From CAWBLP01 sp963721065 (lineage in GTDB: Bacteria; Pseudomonadota; Alphaproteobacteria; Acetobacterales; Acetobacteraceae): DNA of 64,000 nt. The stretch spans positions 995,583 through 1,059,582 of the forward strand of contig CAVRHO010000009.1 of the NCBI GenBank assembly GCA_963721065.1. Direction: 5' to 3'. The translations under genes were made by a program, and so were the position numbers. The notes under the pieces were generated by a model. It worked only from the letters and a program-made list of their open reading frames with translations. It was not told where the DNA came from and ran no database searches. Shown here in pieces: positions 1-8,907 of the stretch; position 1 is the first letter of the stretch, and each line of letters begins with the position of its first letter.

Positions 1-174
1 GTCCGCGCAGGTACCGGCGGCGGCCTGGGGGAAGGCGCGCCGCAGCAGATCGGGATCGGCGCCGGACAGCGGCCCGATGCGCAGCACCACGCGAGTCACC
101 GGTGCGCCGCCGTGCCGGTCCGCGATCGGTTGCACCAGCTTCAGCAACGCCCGGCAGAGCGAGAGTTCATGCAC
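1..174 (-). CDS. hypA: Hydrogenase nickel incorporation protein HypA (partial)
   Basis: The N-terminal 58 codons are present; the gene runs off the left edge. The product inserts nickel into the [NiFe]-hydrogenase large subunit together with HypB. The translation opens with HELSL after a GTG start, the HypA signature in which the N-terminal His-Glu binds nickel. It continues with a VTRVVLRIGPLSG stretch and a DPDLLRRAFP segment typical of the family. The ATG frame at 170 is wrong; only GTG at 174 gives the HELS start. The start overlaps the end of hypC by 8 bases, so the two are translationally coupled. The zinc-binding C-terminus lies outside the window. Confidence 0.88.
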   Translation of the reverse strand, partial: MHELSLCRALLKLVQPIADRHGGAPVTRVVLRIGPLSGADPDLLRRAFPQAAAGTCAD

Positions 175-403
175 CCTCGTCCTCCAGGGCGATCATGCGA
201 TCCAGCACTTCCCAGGCCGAGCGGGCGTCGGCGGGCTGCATCTTCTGGATGGCGTAGCCGACATGGACCAGGACGTGGTCGCCGGGCTGTAGCGCCTGGT
301 CCTGCAACAGGAACAGGCTGACGTCGCGCTGCACGCCTTTTGCCTCACAGCGCGCGGTCGTGCCGTCGATCGCAACGATCTGCATGGGAACGCCGAGGCA
401 CAT
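167..403 (-). CDS. hypC: Hydrogenase assembly chaperone HypC
   Basis: A 78-residue protein of the HypC/HupF family. It carries the iron-cyanide group with HypD and escorts the hydrogenase large-subunit precursor. The essential N-terminal motif MCLGVP is present, with Cys2 the catalytic residue; this fixes the start at ATG 403 rather than the GTG one codon upstream. A central GDHVLVHVGYAIQKM segment and a C-terminal acidic helix match the usual 75-90 residue family. It precedes and overlaps hypA, so a hyp operon continues to the left. An FNR/FixK-type box lies about 85 bases upstream, which suggests induction at low oxygen. Confidence 0.93.
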   Translation of the reverse strand: MCLGVPMQIVAIDGTTARCEAKGVQRDVSLFLLQDQALQPGDHVLVHVGYAIQKMQPADARSAWEVLDRMIALEDEGA

Positions 404-487
404 CACTGCCGGTCCTGCACTGCTGTCGTCTGCCGCCGCCGAGCGACGGGGCGGAGATGCATTCTACGGCGTTGCATCGAGGGCGAG

Positions 488-501
488 TTGATCTGCGTCA
501 A
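488..501. promoter_or_regulatory. FNR/FixK-type anaerobox upstream of hypC
   Basis: TTGATCTGCGTCAA fits the Crp/Fnr-family consensus TTGAY-N4-RTCAA exactly. It lies about 85 bases upstream of the hypC start. FixK/FnrN-controlled hyp genes are known in rhizobia; control here is inferred from the match and position. Confidence 0.65.
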
Positions 502-563
502 GCCGGTGCCGCGGGTCGCACGGGCAACGGCGTGGATGGGCGGCGGCGGCGGTCAGCCTCCGG

Positions 564-773
564 TCACGCGACCGGCTGTGCGTGTGCGTGCGGCTGGCCG
601 GTCGGGGATGTCCGGCGCAGTTCCTCGGCCAGGCGGGCGACCTGGTCCTCGAGGTCCTCGATCTTGGCTGCGGCGAGTTGCACGGTGCGGCGGATCTGCA
701 GCGTGTTGTCGCTGCCGACGCGCAAGGTGCGAAGCTGGTTCGGCAGCGAGGCGGATTGGATCGAGGCGCTCAT
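564..773 (-). CDS. Small coiled-coil protein of unknown function
   Basis: A 69-residue open frame starting with ATG at 773. Residues about 20-50 form a heptad-like amphipathic helix (VQLAAAKIEDLEDQVARLAE). The tail is polar with HAHAQP. No family is recognised. It lies upstream of hypC on the same strand, but the FNR-type box lies between them, so it is probably a separate unit. Its small size keeps the call tentative. Confidence 0.4.
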   Translation of the reverse strand: MSASIQSASLPNQLRTLRVGSDNTLQIRRTVQLAAAKIEDLEDQVARLAEELRRTSPTGQPHAHAQPVA

Positions 774-993
774 GTGATGGCTCCAGTCCCGGATGACTCA
801 CGCCGGGTGCAGGAGAGTGTCGCCCGGCAACGAGCGCTCTATGCCAGAGGCCGATCGCCGAAGGGTTAATGTCGCACGCTATAGTCTTCAGGTCTGGACA
901 GGGAAGTTCTCATACGCGTCGCCTGCAGCGGGGTTACGCCCGCATGCATGCCCGTGCCCCGAGATGGCAGGGCGGTCGTGGGGGCGTGGGCGT

Positions 994-1020
994 GCGGGCC
1001 CCGCACATGACGGGGCCCGC
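994..1020 (-). terminator. Hairpin downstream of the 2-hydroxyacid dehydrogenase gene
   Basis: A perfect 10-bp stem (GCGGGCCCCG with CGGGGCCCGC) and a 7-base loop begin 22 bases past the stop codon. There is no clear T-tract, so it may be a weak terminator or an mRNA 3' stabiliser. Confidence 0.45.
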
Positions 1021-1042
1021 GGCGGCACATCAGGCGCGACCG

Positions 1043-2014
1043 CTATCCCCGCAGCTCGGGGATCACCCACAGCGGCTTTTCGCCGCGCGCCACGCGCTGC
1101 ACGTTGTCGAACGCGTTGCGGAAGCGGGCATACTGGTTGTCCCAGGTCGGGCCGGCAAAGTGCGCGGTCAGGATCACGTTCTGCATCCCGAACAGCCGGT
1201 TGTCCGACGGCGGCGGTTCCTGGTCGAACACGTCCAGCCCGGCGCCTGCGATCGTATTGTTGGACAGCGCCTCGATCAGCGCCGGCTCGTCCACCACCGG
1301 GCCGCGGCAGGTGTTGATCAGGTAGGCGGTCGGCTTCATCAGCCGCAACTGCGCGGCGCCGATCATGTGGCGGGTCAGCGGCGTCAGCGGCACGTGCAGG
1401 GACACGATGTCGGAGGTCCGCAGGATCTCGTCCATCAGGCGGAAACGGACGCCCAGAGAGTCGGCCTGGTCCTCGGTGAGGCGGGTGATGTCGTAGTATT
1501 CCACGTCCATGCCGAACGCCTGGCCCAGCCGCGCCACCTTCTTGCCGATGGTGCCCAGGCCGATGATGCCCAGCTTGCGGCCGTAGAGTTCGTAGAGTTT
1601 CACCTCGGCCCAGTTGTTGCCGCGCCAGCGGCCGGCGGCCACGTTTTCGTGCTGCCACACCAGGCGGCGGCTGACCGCCAGCATCAGCAGCAGCGCGTGT
1701 TCGGCCACCGCAACCGCGTTGGCGCCGCCGTTGTTGCAGATCGGCACGCCGGCGCGGCGGGCGGCCTCGATGTCGCAACGGTCATAGCCGGCGGACAGAA
1801 GCTGCACCAGCTTCACCTTGGATGCGTTTTTGTAGAACGCGTCGTCCATCGTATTGTCGCCGAACCCGACGATATACTCGGCGTCGGCCAGCGCGGCGGT
1901 GAACTCCGGTGAGCCGGGACGGGCGATGGTCGTTTCGAACCCGGCCGGCGCCAGTTCGCGCGCGATATCGTTATCGTTCAGTGGATTGTCGGCGACGAGA
2001 ATTCTGGGCGCCAT
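1043..2014 (-). CDS. D-2-hydroxyacid dehydrogenase, NAD-binding
   Basis: A 323-residue enzyme of the D-isomer-specific 2-hydroxyacid dehydrogenase family, which interconverts 2-hydroxy and 2-keto acids with NAD(P). The dinucleotide-binding loop GLGTIG is at residues 152-157. The catalytic triad is visible: Arg237 in NTCRGPVVDE, Glu266 in VFDQEPPP and His285 in LTAHFAG. Length is typical. The exact substrate (glyoxylate, hydroxypyruvate, phosphoglycerate-like) cannot be told from the sequence; it lacks the ACT domain of SerA. It stands alone, divergent from the substrate-binding protein gene to its right. Confidence 0.9.
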   Translation of the reverse strand: MAPRILVADNPLNDNDIARELAPAGFETTIARPGSPEFTAALADAEYIVGFGDNTMDDAFYKNASKVKLVQLLSAGYDRCDIEAARRAGVPICNNGGANAVAVAEHALLLMLAVSRRLVWQHENVAAGRWRGNNWAEVKLYELYGRKLGIIGLGTIGKKVARLGQAFGMDVEYYDITRLTEDQADSLGVRFRLMDEILRTSDIVSLHVPLTPLTRHMIGAAQLRLMKPTAYLINTCRGPVVDEPALIEALSNNTIAGAGLDVFDQEPPPSDNRLFGMQNVILTAHFAGPTWDNQYARFRNAFDNVQRVARGEKPLWVIPELRG

Positions 2015-2182
2015 GGCGCGTTCCCCTCCTGCATATGCGGGCAGGAGAATAGCCGCATGTCAGCGGTGAGCCCAGAGCCCCGCCCGCGGCAGGCTGCCCG
2101 GAGCGGGTTTTCCCCCGGTGCCCGAGTTGATAGGTTGGCGGAACCAGGGGACTTCATCACGCCCATTGGGAGGCGAAAAACA

Positions 2183-3406
2183 ATGACAACGTTGACCCGC
2201 CGCGCCGCGCTTGGCGCGCTCGCGGCTGCTCCGCTTGCGCGCCCTGGTATCCTGCGCGCGCAAACCTCGTCGAAGCCGGTGAAGATCGGCCTGCTGAGTG
2301 ACATGAGCGGTCCGTACCGCGCCAATGGCGGCCCCGGCAACAAAGTCGCCGCGGATCTGGCTGTCGCGGATTTCGGCGGCTCGGTGCTGGGCCGTCCGAT
2401 CGAAGTGCTGCAATCCGACGACCAGGACAAGCCGGATGTTGCATCCTCCATCGCTCGGCAATGGATCGATGACAATGGTGTGGATGCGGTGGCCGACGGC
2501 GCCGCCTCGTCCTCGGGCCTGGCAATCCAGCAGATCGCGCACCAGAAGAAGCGCATTTACCTGGCGTTCGATCCCGCGGCGACCGATTTCATCGGCAAGC
2601 AGTGCTCGCCCTACGGATTCCAGTTCGTTTACGACACCTACGCCCTCGCGAAAGGAACCGGCGAGGGGCTGACCCGGGCCGGTGGCGATACCTGGTTCTT
2701 CATCACCGCGGATTACGAGTTCGGCTATTCGCTGCAGAAGAACACGTCGCAGTTCGTCAAGGAGGCCGGCGGCAAGGTGCTGGGCAGCGTGAGGGCGCCC
2801 CTGGGTACCAGCGATTTCTCCAGCTACCTGCTGCGCGCGAAGGCGTCGGGCGCGAAGGTGATCGGCTTCGCCAATGCGGGAACCGATCTGCAGAACTGCC
2901 TGAAGCAGGCTGCCGAATTCGGTATCGCACAGGGCGGCCAGCGGCTCGCCACGCTGCTGATGGCGATCACCGACGTCACGGCGCTGGGAACGCAGATCTG
3001 CCAGGGACTGGTGCTGACCAACTCCTTCTACTGGGACATGACGCCGAAGACGCGCGACTGGACGGCGCGGTTCTCCAAGAAGATCACGTCGCATCCGCCG
3101 ACCATGCAGCAGGCCGGGTCCTATGCCGCGGTCATGCATTACCTGAAGGCGGTGAAGGCGGCCGGCACCGTGGATACCGCGGCTGTCGCGGAGAAAATGC
3201 ACAGCATGCCGGTGAACGACTTCTACAACAGCAACGTGCAGATCGATGCGAACGGCTGCGTGCGGCACAAGATGCACATCTGGCAGGTGAAGACCCCGGC
3301 CGAGTCGAAGCACAAGTGGGACTTCTACAAGGCGGTCGGCACCATGAGCGGCAAGGAGGCTTTCCCGCCGCCGGCGATGTTCGGCTGTCCGCTGGTCAAG
3401 TCCTGA
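2183..3406 (+). CDS. Branched-chain amino acid-type ABC transporter substrate-binding protein
   Basis: A 407-residue periplasmic ligand-binding protein of the LivJ/LivK type. The start is ATG 2183, preceded by GGGAGG; upstream in-frame starts lack a Shine-Dalgarno. The N-terminus (TLTRRAALGALAAA, then a cleavage region ending RAQ) is a twin-arginine export signal. The mature part begins KIGLLSDMSGPYR, the usual first strand of this fold. No permease or ATPase genes are adjacent, so it is an orphan binding protein; the ligand may be an amide, amino acid or aromatic acid. Such orphans are common in alphaproteobacteria rich in catabolic genes. Confidence 0.9.
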   Translation: MTTLTRRAALGALAAAPLARPGILRAQTSSKPVKIGLLSDMSGPYRANGGPGNKVAADLAVADFGGSVLGRPIEVLQSDDQDKPDVASSIARQWIDDNGVDAVADGAASSSGLAIQQIAHQKKRIYLAFDPAATDFIGKQCSPYGFQFVYDTYALAKGTGEGLTRAGGDTWFFITADYEFGYSLQKNTSQFVKEAGGKVLGSVRAPLGTSDFSSYLLRAKASGAKVIGFANAGTDLQNCLKQAAEFGIAQGGQRLATLLMAITDVTALGTQICQGLVLTNSFYWDMTPKTRDWTARFSKKITSHPPTMQQAGSYAAVMHYLKAVKAAGTVDTAAVAEKMHSMPVNDFYNSNVQIDANGCVRHKMHIWQVKTPAESKHKWDFYKAVGTMSGKEAFPPPAMFGCPLVKS

Positions 3407-3450
3407 GCATCACCGGGCCGGGTCGCTGATAGGCAACCGCCGATCCAACC

Positions 3451-3536
3451 GTCGTGGCGGGCGCAGGCCCGCCGCGCATGGCTTTGTTGATGGCAACAGC
3501 GAAAGTCGTGGATGGCCGGCCTTCGCCGGCCATGAC
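3451..3536. repeat. Inverted-arm dispersed repeat, family A (copy 1)
   Basis: An 86-bp element with two arms in opposite orientation (GTCGTGGCGGGCGCAG... and ...CTTCGCCGGCCATGAC), joined by a linker containing GTTGATGGCAACAG. It can fold as a long imperfect hairpin. A second copy follows 174 bp downstream, and relatives recur elsewhere in the window. Confidence 0.75.
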
Positions 3537-3624
3537 GCTGGAGGGCCGTTCGTGTGCCAAACGATACGCGGGTTGGTGTGATGCCATCCTGCGTAATCAT
3601 CAACCCTCGGCGGCTAATCCAACC

Positions 3625-3710
3625 GTCGTGGCGGGCGCAGACCTGCCGCCCATGGCTTTGCTGATGGCAACAGCGGAAGTCGTGGATGGAGGGCCGTCGC
3701 CGGCCATGAC
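3625..3710. repeat. Inverted-arm dispersed repeat, family A (copy 2)
   Basis: An 86-bp near-copy of the element at 3451-3536 in the same orientation. Its left flank (ATCCAACC) is also shared. Together the two copies fill the 348-bp gap between the binding-protein gene and the convergent TPP enzyme gene. Confidence 0.75.
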
Positions 3711-3754
3711 GTGAAACGCTCTGTCCGTGGGATCGAGGCGCGGCGTTCGGGACG

Positions 3755-5437
3755 CTACCGCAGCCGTTCGCCCTCATACCGCCGCCACGCGCTCATCTGG
3801 ATCGCGGAGGTCAGGCAGTGCACCACCACCGGCTTTGTCTTCACCGCGAACGCCTTCGCGATGCCGTCGGCGATCTCGCTTTCGTCACGGATGGTGATGC
3901 CCTCGGCCCCGAACGAGCGGCCCCAGGCAGCGAAGTCCGGATTGGTCAGGCGGGTCGCGTCGTAGAACTTGCGCTCCGGATAGCGCACGTAGCTGTGCAT
4001 GCCGATCGTGCCGTACATGCTGTTGTCGGAGATGATCAGGATCGGGTTGCCGCCATACTGGCAGGCGGTGGCCAGCTCATTGCCCATCATCAGCGCACCG
4101 CCGTCGCCGACGAACGCCACCACCTGCCGCCCCGGCCGGCGCAGGGAGCCCGCCACCGCCATCGGCATGCCGGACCCCATCGCACCCACCACCGACGACA
4201 GGAACTCCTGCCCCGGGCGGAAATGGATGTAGCGGTGGATGTAGGACCCGAAATTGCCGGCATCCGAAGTCACCACCGCGTCGTCCGCCAAATGCTTGTC
4301 CACCTCGCAGACAATGGCGGCGAAGTTGATGCCGTCGGTGGTCGGCTCCCAGGTCTTTTCCAGCAGCTTGCGGTGAATGGTGTGCAGGCCGCTGATCCAG
4401 CCCGCCCGCTTCGACGCGCCGGCCGGGGCGCCCCGTGCGACGAGCCCCTTCAGCACCTCATACGGATCGGCGGGGATGCCCAGGTCGGGGCGCCAGACGC
4501 GGCCCACTTCGTTGGGGTCCGGCCAGACATGCACCAGCGGAAGCTGTGGCTGCGGTGCCGAGGGGAAGCTGTAGGACTGGCTGACCGTGTCGGTCAGGCG
4601 CTCGCCCAGCGCCACCATCAGGTCGGCGCGTTTCATTTCATCGATCAGCTCGCGCGGCACGCGGATACCCATGTAGCCGCCGTAGTTCGGGTGGCGGGCG
4701 TCGAACAGTTGCGGGCGGCGGTGGGTGGGGCAGATCGGCAGCACCCATTCCTCGGCGAAGCGGCGCAGGTCGGCGTACACCGCCTGGTCATGCAGGCTGT
4801 CGGCCAGCAGCGCGCCGCCCACCAGAATCAGCGGCCGCTCGGCCTGGGCCAGCATCTCCGCCAGGCGGTCCAGGTCGGCGGGACGGGCGCCGGGCACCAC
4901 GCGCGGGCGGGGCTGGTCGAGTTCGGCGTCGGTGGCCTCGTCGAAGATGTCCTCCGGCAGGATCACCGCCACCGGGCCGGGGGTGCCGCTTTCCGCCAGG
5001 TGAAAGGCGCGGGCGATGGATTCGGACGCCTGCTCCGGCTCGTTCACCTCGATCACCTGCTTGGTGACGTCGCCGAGCAGCTTGGAGTAGTTCTGCTCCT
5101 GCAGGGCGAGGCGGCCGAAGTCGCGGCGTTCCACCTGGCCCACCAGCATCACCATCGGCGTTGCGTCGTGATAGGCCGAGTGCAGCGACACCATGGCGTT
5201 GGACAGGCCAGGGCCGCGCGAGACGATCGCCACCCCGGCGCGGTTGCGCAGGCGGCCGTCGGCCACCGCCATGAAGCCGGCCCCACCCTCATGCCGGCAG
5301 ACGATCATGCGGATGGAGTTGCGCTCTGCCAGGACGCTGGTCAGGCCGACATAGCTTTCGCCGGGCACGCAGAAGATCTGGTCCACGTCGTGGGCTTCAA
5401 GGCTTTCCGCCAGCAGACGGGCAACAGTGCGGGGCAT
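3755..5437 (-). CDS. Thiamine pyrophosphate-dependent enzyme, acetolactate synthase large-subunit-like
   Basis: A 560-residue protein with the three domains of the pyruvate oxidase/acetolactate synthase family. The N-terminal Pyr domain has the catalytic Glu50 in CRHEGGAGFMA. A central domain spans about 190-340. The C-terminal PP domain carries the TPP/Mg motif GDGG at 444-447, ending at DN 471-472. No regulatory small subunit is adjacent, so it is probably not the biosynthetic IlvB. A catabolic role (oxalyl-CoA-, benzoylformate- or glyoxylate-type carboligation) is equally possible. It is convergent with the binding-protein gene. Confidence 0.87.
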   Translation of the reverse strand: MPRTVARLLAESLEAHDVDQIFCVPGESYVGLTSVLAERNSIRMIVCRHEGGAGFMAVADGRLRNRAGVAIVSRGPGLSNAMVSLHSAYHDATPMVMLVGQVERRDFGRLALQEQNYSKLLGDVTKQVIEVNEPEQASESIARAFHLAESGTPGPVAVILPEDIFDEATDAELDQPRPRVVPGARPADLDRLAEMLAQAERPLILVGGALLADSLHDQAVYADLRRFAEEWVLPICPTHRRPQLFDARHPNYGGYMGIRVPRELIDEMKRADLMVALGERLTDTVSQSYSFPSAPQPQLPLVHVWPDPNEVGRVWRPDLGIPADPYEVLKGLVARGAPAGASKRAGWISGLHTIHRKLLEKTWEPTTDGINFAAIVCEVDKHLADDAVVTSDAGNFGSYIHRYIHFRPGQEFLSSVVGAMGSGMPMAVAGSLRRPGRQVVAFVGDGGALMMGNELATACQYGGNPILIISDNSMYGTIGMHSYVRYPERKFYDATRLTNPDFAAWGRSFGAEGITIRDESEIADGIAKAFAVKTKPVVVHCLTSAIQMSAWRRYEGERLR

Positions 5438-5464
5438 GGGGATCGTCTCCTCAGGTCTTGTGCT

Positions 5465-5929
5465 CTAGCGGGACTGGCAGCGCTTCAGGGAATAGGAAAA
5501 GGCCGGGCAGTCGGCGAAGCGGATCTCGTTCTTGCCCCGGCGTTGCACCTGCAGCGCGTTGGGATCGCGGCAGCCGAAGGGAATATCGCCGGCGCGCTGG
5601 GGCGCCAGGTTGAACAGGCCGGATGCGGTGGCCGGCGGGGCGGGGGTGGTTACGAAGCGAAACGCGGTGCCGTCGCGGGTGGCGCGTACCGTCTCGATCA
5701 GCCGTTGCGCATAGGTCGGGTCCGCGAGCGACATCCGCAGCGCCGCGTCCCGGGTGAGGATGATGGTGGGCTGGGCCAGGCACTCCTGCGCGCTGAGCCT
5801 CTGTGGCGGCGGGTACAGCCCGCCCGCCCAGGCACCGAACCGCCAGGCATGTGGCGGCGCGGCGCGCTGCTGGGCACACGCCGGCAGCGCAAGGGCCAGC
5901 AACAGGAGGAGCCATGCGATCAGGCGCAT
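5465..5929 (-). CDS. Putative lipoprotein of unknown function
   Basis: A 154-residue protein from ATG 5929 (a GTG lies three codons upstream). The first 20 residues are a lipoprotein-type signal: a hydrophobic leucine run, then LPAC, whose cysteine would be lipidated. The mature part contains three more cysteines (ECLAQ, GCRD, DCPAF), so disulfides in the periplasm are possible. No known domain is recognised. It ends 27 bases from the start of the TPP enzyme gene on the same strand and may share a transcript with it. Confidence 0.7.
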   Translation of the reverse strand: MRLIAWLLLLLALALPACAQQRAAPPHAWRFGAWAGGLYPPPQRLSAQECLAQPTIILTRDAALRMSLADPTYAQRLIETVRATRDGTAFRFVTTPAPPATASGLFNLAPQRAGDIPFGCRDPNALQVQRRGKNEIRFADCPAFSYSLKRCQSR

Positions 5930-5994
5930 GCGCCACACGATACGGCCCTGTTTTGGCAGTGACCAGCCTGGACCCTCTCTGCTAGGAGACCGGC

Positions 5995-6576
5995 ATGCTG
6001 CGCACCCTGTACGACCGGACCCTGTTGCTGGCTGCGGCGCCCCGGGCGCCGTGGTGGCTGGCCGCCATCTCCTTCGCCGAAAGCAGCTTCTTTCCGGTCC
6101 CGCCGGACGTGCTGCTGCTGATGATGGGCCTGGCGCGTCCGCGCCGTGCCTGGGAGTACGCGGCGATCTGCACCATCGCCAGCGTCGTCGGCGGCGCGCT
6201 GGGCTATGCGATCGGCTACTTCGTGTTCGACCAGTTGATGCAGACCGGCATCGCCCACGTCCTGTTCGGCGCCGATCCGCTGGGCGCGTTCCAGGCGTGG
6301 TACGCCCGGTGGGGGTTGTGGGTGATCCTGATCAAGGGGCTGACGCCGATCCCCTACAAGCTGGTCACCATCGCCTCGGGCGCGGCGCATTTCGATTTCT
6401 GGCTGTTCATGGGGGCCAGCTTCGTGATTCGCGGCGCCCGCTTCTTCCTGGTGGCGGCGCTGCTGCGATTCTTCGGTGTCGCCGCGCGGGACTTCATCGA
6501 GCGGTGGCTGACGCTGGTCACCAGCGCGGTGGCAGCCGGCGTGGTGGGCGGGGTCCTGCTGCTGAAGTTCCTGTAG
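5995..6576 (+). CDS. YqaA/DedA-type VTT-domain membrane protein
   Basis: A 193-residue integral membrane protein. It has the SNARE-associated/VTT fold: an FAESSFFPVPPDVLL re-entrant motif near residue 27, and a second conserved segment, GLTPIPYKLVTIASG, around 115-129. Four to five hydrophobic helices are visible. The YqaA branch belongs to the DedA superfamily, whose members include lipid scramblases and undecaprenyl-phosphate flippases; the cargo here is unknown. A TAGGAG ribosome-binding site precedes ATG 5995. It is divergent from the lipoprotein gene, with a 65-bp shared promoter region. Confidence 0.88.
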   Translation: MLRTLYDRTLLLAAAPRAPWWLAAISFAESSFFPVPPDVLLLMMGLARPRRAWEYAAICTIASVVGGALGYAIGYFVFDQLMQTGIAHVLFGADPLGAFQAWYARWGLWVILIKGLTPIPYKLVTIASGAAHFDFWLFMGASFVIRGARFFLVAALLRFFGVAARDFIERWLTLVTSAVAAGVVGGVLLLKFL

Positions 6577-6578
6577 CC

Positions 6579-6607
6579 GGCGGGCGAGCGCCTTTCGGGC
6601 GCCCGCC
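6579..6607. terminator. Hairpin between convergent genes
   Basis: Stem GGCGGGCG/CGCCCGCC starts two bases after the VTT gene stop. It sits before the end of the convergent serine hydrolase gene. It is GC-rich without a T-tract and could act in both directions. Confidence 0.5.
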
Positions 6608-6655
6608 CACGATGCTGATGGGACGCGCTGCCGCTGCCGGTTTGCGGCCACGCCA

Positions 6656-7825
6656 TCAGGCCGTGCGGTACACTTCCCGCTCGAACGCATCCAGCAGCCG
6701 CAGCACCACCGGATCGGCGAACGGCAGGATCTGCGTCATCAGGAGGCCGGCGATGCGTTTGACCGGGTCCACCCAGAAATACGTGTTGTTCAGGCCCGCC
6801 CAGGCCAGGCTTCCGGCCGACCGTCCGCCGGGCACCGCCTCGGTGTTGATCAGGAAGCTCAGGCCCCATTTCTTCACCATGCCGGGGAAGAACTCCGCGT
6901 CGTTGGAGAAGCGCGGATTGTAGGTCTTCAGCAGTTGCACGTTCAGGTCGCCGATGTGGTTCTGCGCCATCAGCGCCACCGTCTCCGGCTTCAGCACCCG
7001 CGCGCCGTCCAGGTCTCCGCCGCGCGCCAGCATGCGTTCGAAGCGAAGGTAGTCATGCGCGGTGGAGAACAACCCGCCGCCGCCCGGATAGAACTCCCGA
7101 CCGCCCGACGGGATCGGCGAATCGACCGGATGCAGCGACCCATCCGCTTCCCGCGCGTGGACCTGCACCAGGCGGTCCCCCCAGTCCGGCCGGGCGTCGA
7201 ACGTGGTGTCGCGCATGCCCAGCGGGCCCAGGATATGCTTCTGCATATACTGTTCGAGGTTCAGGCCGCTGACTGCTTCCGTCATGCGTCCGGCCCAGTC
7301 GATGCCGATGCCGTACTCCCAGCGGTCGCCCTGCTCGAAGCCGAGCGGCGCGTTCAGCGCGGCGAGCTTGCCGGTGCGGGCGGCGGGCAGGCCGGTCTGT
7401 GTGGCGTAGCGGTTCAGGTTTTCGTTCCAGGTGTCATAGACGAACCCGGACGTGTGGGTCAGCAAGCCGCGCAGCGTCACCGGCCGCCGGGCGGGGCGGA
7501 GCTGCGGCGTGCCGTCGGCGGCGAAGCCTTCCAGCACCTGGAGGTTCGCGAGTTCCGGCACCACCGCGCTGGCGGGCTGGTCCAGCGACAGCTTTTCCTG
7601 CTCCACCATCTGCATCGCCGCGACGGTGGTCACCGCCTTTGTCATCGATGCGATGCGGAAGATGCTGTCCATCGACATCGCCGCGTTTCCGGCCAGGCTA
7701 CGGCGGCCGAAGGCGCCTTCATAGAGTATGCCGTCCGCATTGCCGGCGGCAGCGACCACGCCCGGCACATCTCCTGCCTTCACGGCCTCCTGCAAAACGC
7801 GATCGATTCCGGCCGTGTCTGGCAT
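6656..7825 (-). CDS. Serine hydrolase, class C beta-lactamase/esterase family
   Basis: A 389-residue protein of the beta-lactamase (PF00144) superfamily. The SxxK nucleophile motif is SMTK at residues 60-63. A Tyr in WEYGIGID probably takes the place of the second-motif tyrosine. There is no signal peptide, so it is probably a cytoplasmic esterase or transesterase rather than an antibiotic-degrading enzyme. The start ATG 7825 is preceded by GGAGGAAG; the long upstream extension of this frame has no such site. It is divergent from the broken dienelactone hydrolase gene with an 87-bp gap. Confidence 0.88.
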   Translation of the reverse strand: MPDTAGIDRVLQEAVKAGDVPGVVAAAGNADGILYEGAFGRRSLAGNAAMSMDSIFRIASMTKAVTTVAAMQMVEQEKLSLDQPASAVVPELANLQVLEGFAADGTPQLRPARRPVTLRGLLTHTSGFVYDTWNENLNRYATQTGLPAARTGKLAALNAPLGFEQGDRWEYGIGIDWAGRMTEAVSGLNLEQYMQKHILGPLGMRDTTFDARPDWGDRLVQVHAREADGSLHPVDSPIPSGGREFYPGGGGLFSTAHDYLRFERMLARGGDLDGARVLKPETVALMAQNHIGDLNVQLLKTYNPRFSNDAEFFPGMVKKWGLSFLINTEAVPGGRSAGSLAWAGLNNTYFWVDPVKRIAGLLMTQILPFADPVVLRLLDAFEREVYRTA

Positions 7826-7912
7826 GGTGCTTCCTCCCGGTTGCATGGCGCACAGTTCGCGCGCGAAAATACGAGTCAACCGAGCTTGCCAGAACCCGAG
7901 GGAGGGGTCGAG

Positions 7913-8645
7913 ATGATCGAACAGCAGGTCACCGTCACCACGAAGCACGGCCTTATGCCCTGCTTCGCCGCCTGTCCCGACGGCCCGGGGCCGTTCCCGC
8001 CGGTCATCTTCTACATGGACGCGCCCGGCACCCGGGAGGAGCTGCGCAACATGGCGCGGCGCATCGCGACATACGGCTATTTCTGCCTGCTGCCCGACAT
8101 GTACTATCGGCTCGGGTACGGTACGCTTCGACATTCCGCGCCGCGACGATGCCATGTCGGCGGTGATCCGCGCATCGATGCTCAGCCTGACCAACGCACT
8201 GGTTACCGATGATACCGCCGCGATGATCGCCTGGTTCGATGCGCAGGACAAAGCCCGGCCCGGACCGCTGGGCTGCGTCGGGCATTGCATGAGCGGGCAG
8301 TACATCACCACGGTGTCGGCGCGGTTTCCGCACCGCATGGTGGCGGCGGCGTCGCTGTACGGCGTGGGGATCGTCACCGAAAAGGAAGACTCGCCGCACC
8401 GGCTGCTCGACCAGATCAAGGGCGAGCTGTACTACGCGTTTGCCGAACACGACCAATCCGTACCGGCCGAGGTGATCCCGGCGCTGAAGGATGCGCTGGC
8501 GCGCACCGACGTGAAGAACACCGTGAAGGTGTTCCCCGGCACGCATCACGGCTTCTGCTTCCCGGAGCGCCCGTCCTACAACACGCTTGCCGCGGAACAG
8601 ACCTGGACCGATATCGTCGCTATGTGGGACCGCCACCTGAAGTAG
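7913..8645 (+). pseudogene. Dienelactone hydrolase family protein, frameshifted
   Basis: Two frames together encode one alpha/beta hydrolase of the dienelactone hydrolase family. The first runs MIEQQVTVTTKHG to MYYRLG. The second continues TVRFDIPRRDDAM through the nucleophile region GCVGHCMSGQ (Cys nucleophile) to a terminal GTHHGF with the catalytic His. Removing one G from the GGG at 8114-8116 restores a continuous frame of about 243 residues. GGAGGGG precedes ATG 7913. Conservation on both sides of the break argues for a recent event or a sequence error. Confidence 0.85.
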
Positions 8646-8821
8646 CCGTCGGCGCAAGCGGCCGGATGGGTCCCCCGCTGTTCCGCTGATCTGCTGTTCC
8701 TCTCGGGGCGGCGGCGCGGTGGCCGTGCCTGCGTCCCTGGGGTGCCGCCTGCTCTGCTGACGGCAGGATGGCATGTCCGGAAGCGTGCGGATGACGCAAG
8801 AATGTGTTTGACGGCGCTGTG

Positions 8822-8836
8822 GAACCTCTGTAGAAC
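8822..8836. promoter_or_regulatory. LexA (SOS) operator upstream of lexA
   Basis: GAAC-CTCTGTA-GAAC is a perfect GAAC-N7-GAAC, the alphaproteobacterial SOS box read on this strand. It lies 71 bases before the lexA start, as expected for autoregulation. Confidence 0.9.
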
Positions 8837-8907
8837 ACGCTCGGTTGCCGGTTTGTTCCGTGGCGATTCGCCGCGGCCCGGCTTCGGAACAGGGACATAC
8901 ACCCGCC

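Noticed and set aside
7826..8419. N-terminal extension of the serine hydrolase frame
   Set aside because: It is antisense to the dienelactone hydrolase gene and lacks similarity; GGAGGAAG before ATG 7825 marks the start.
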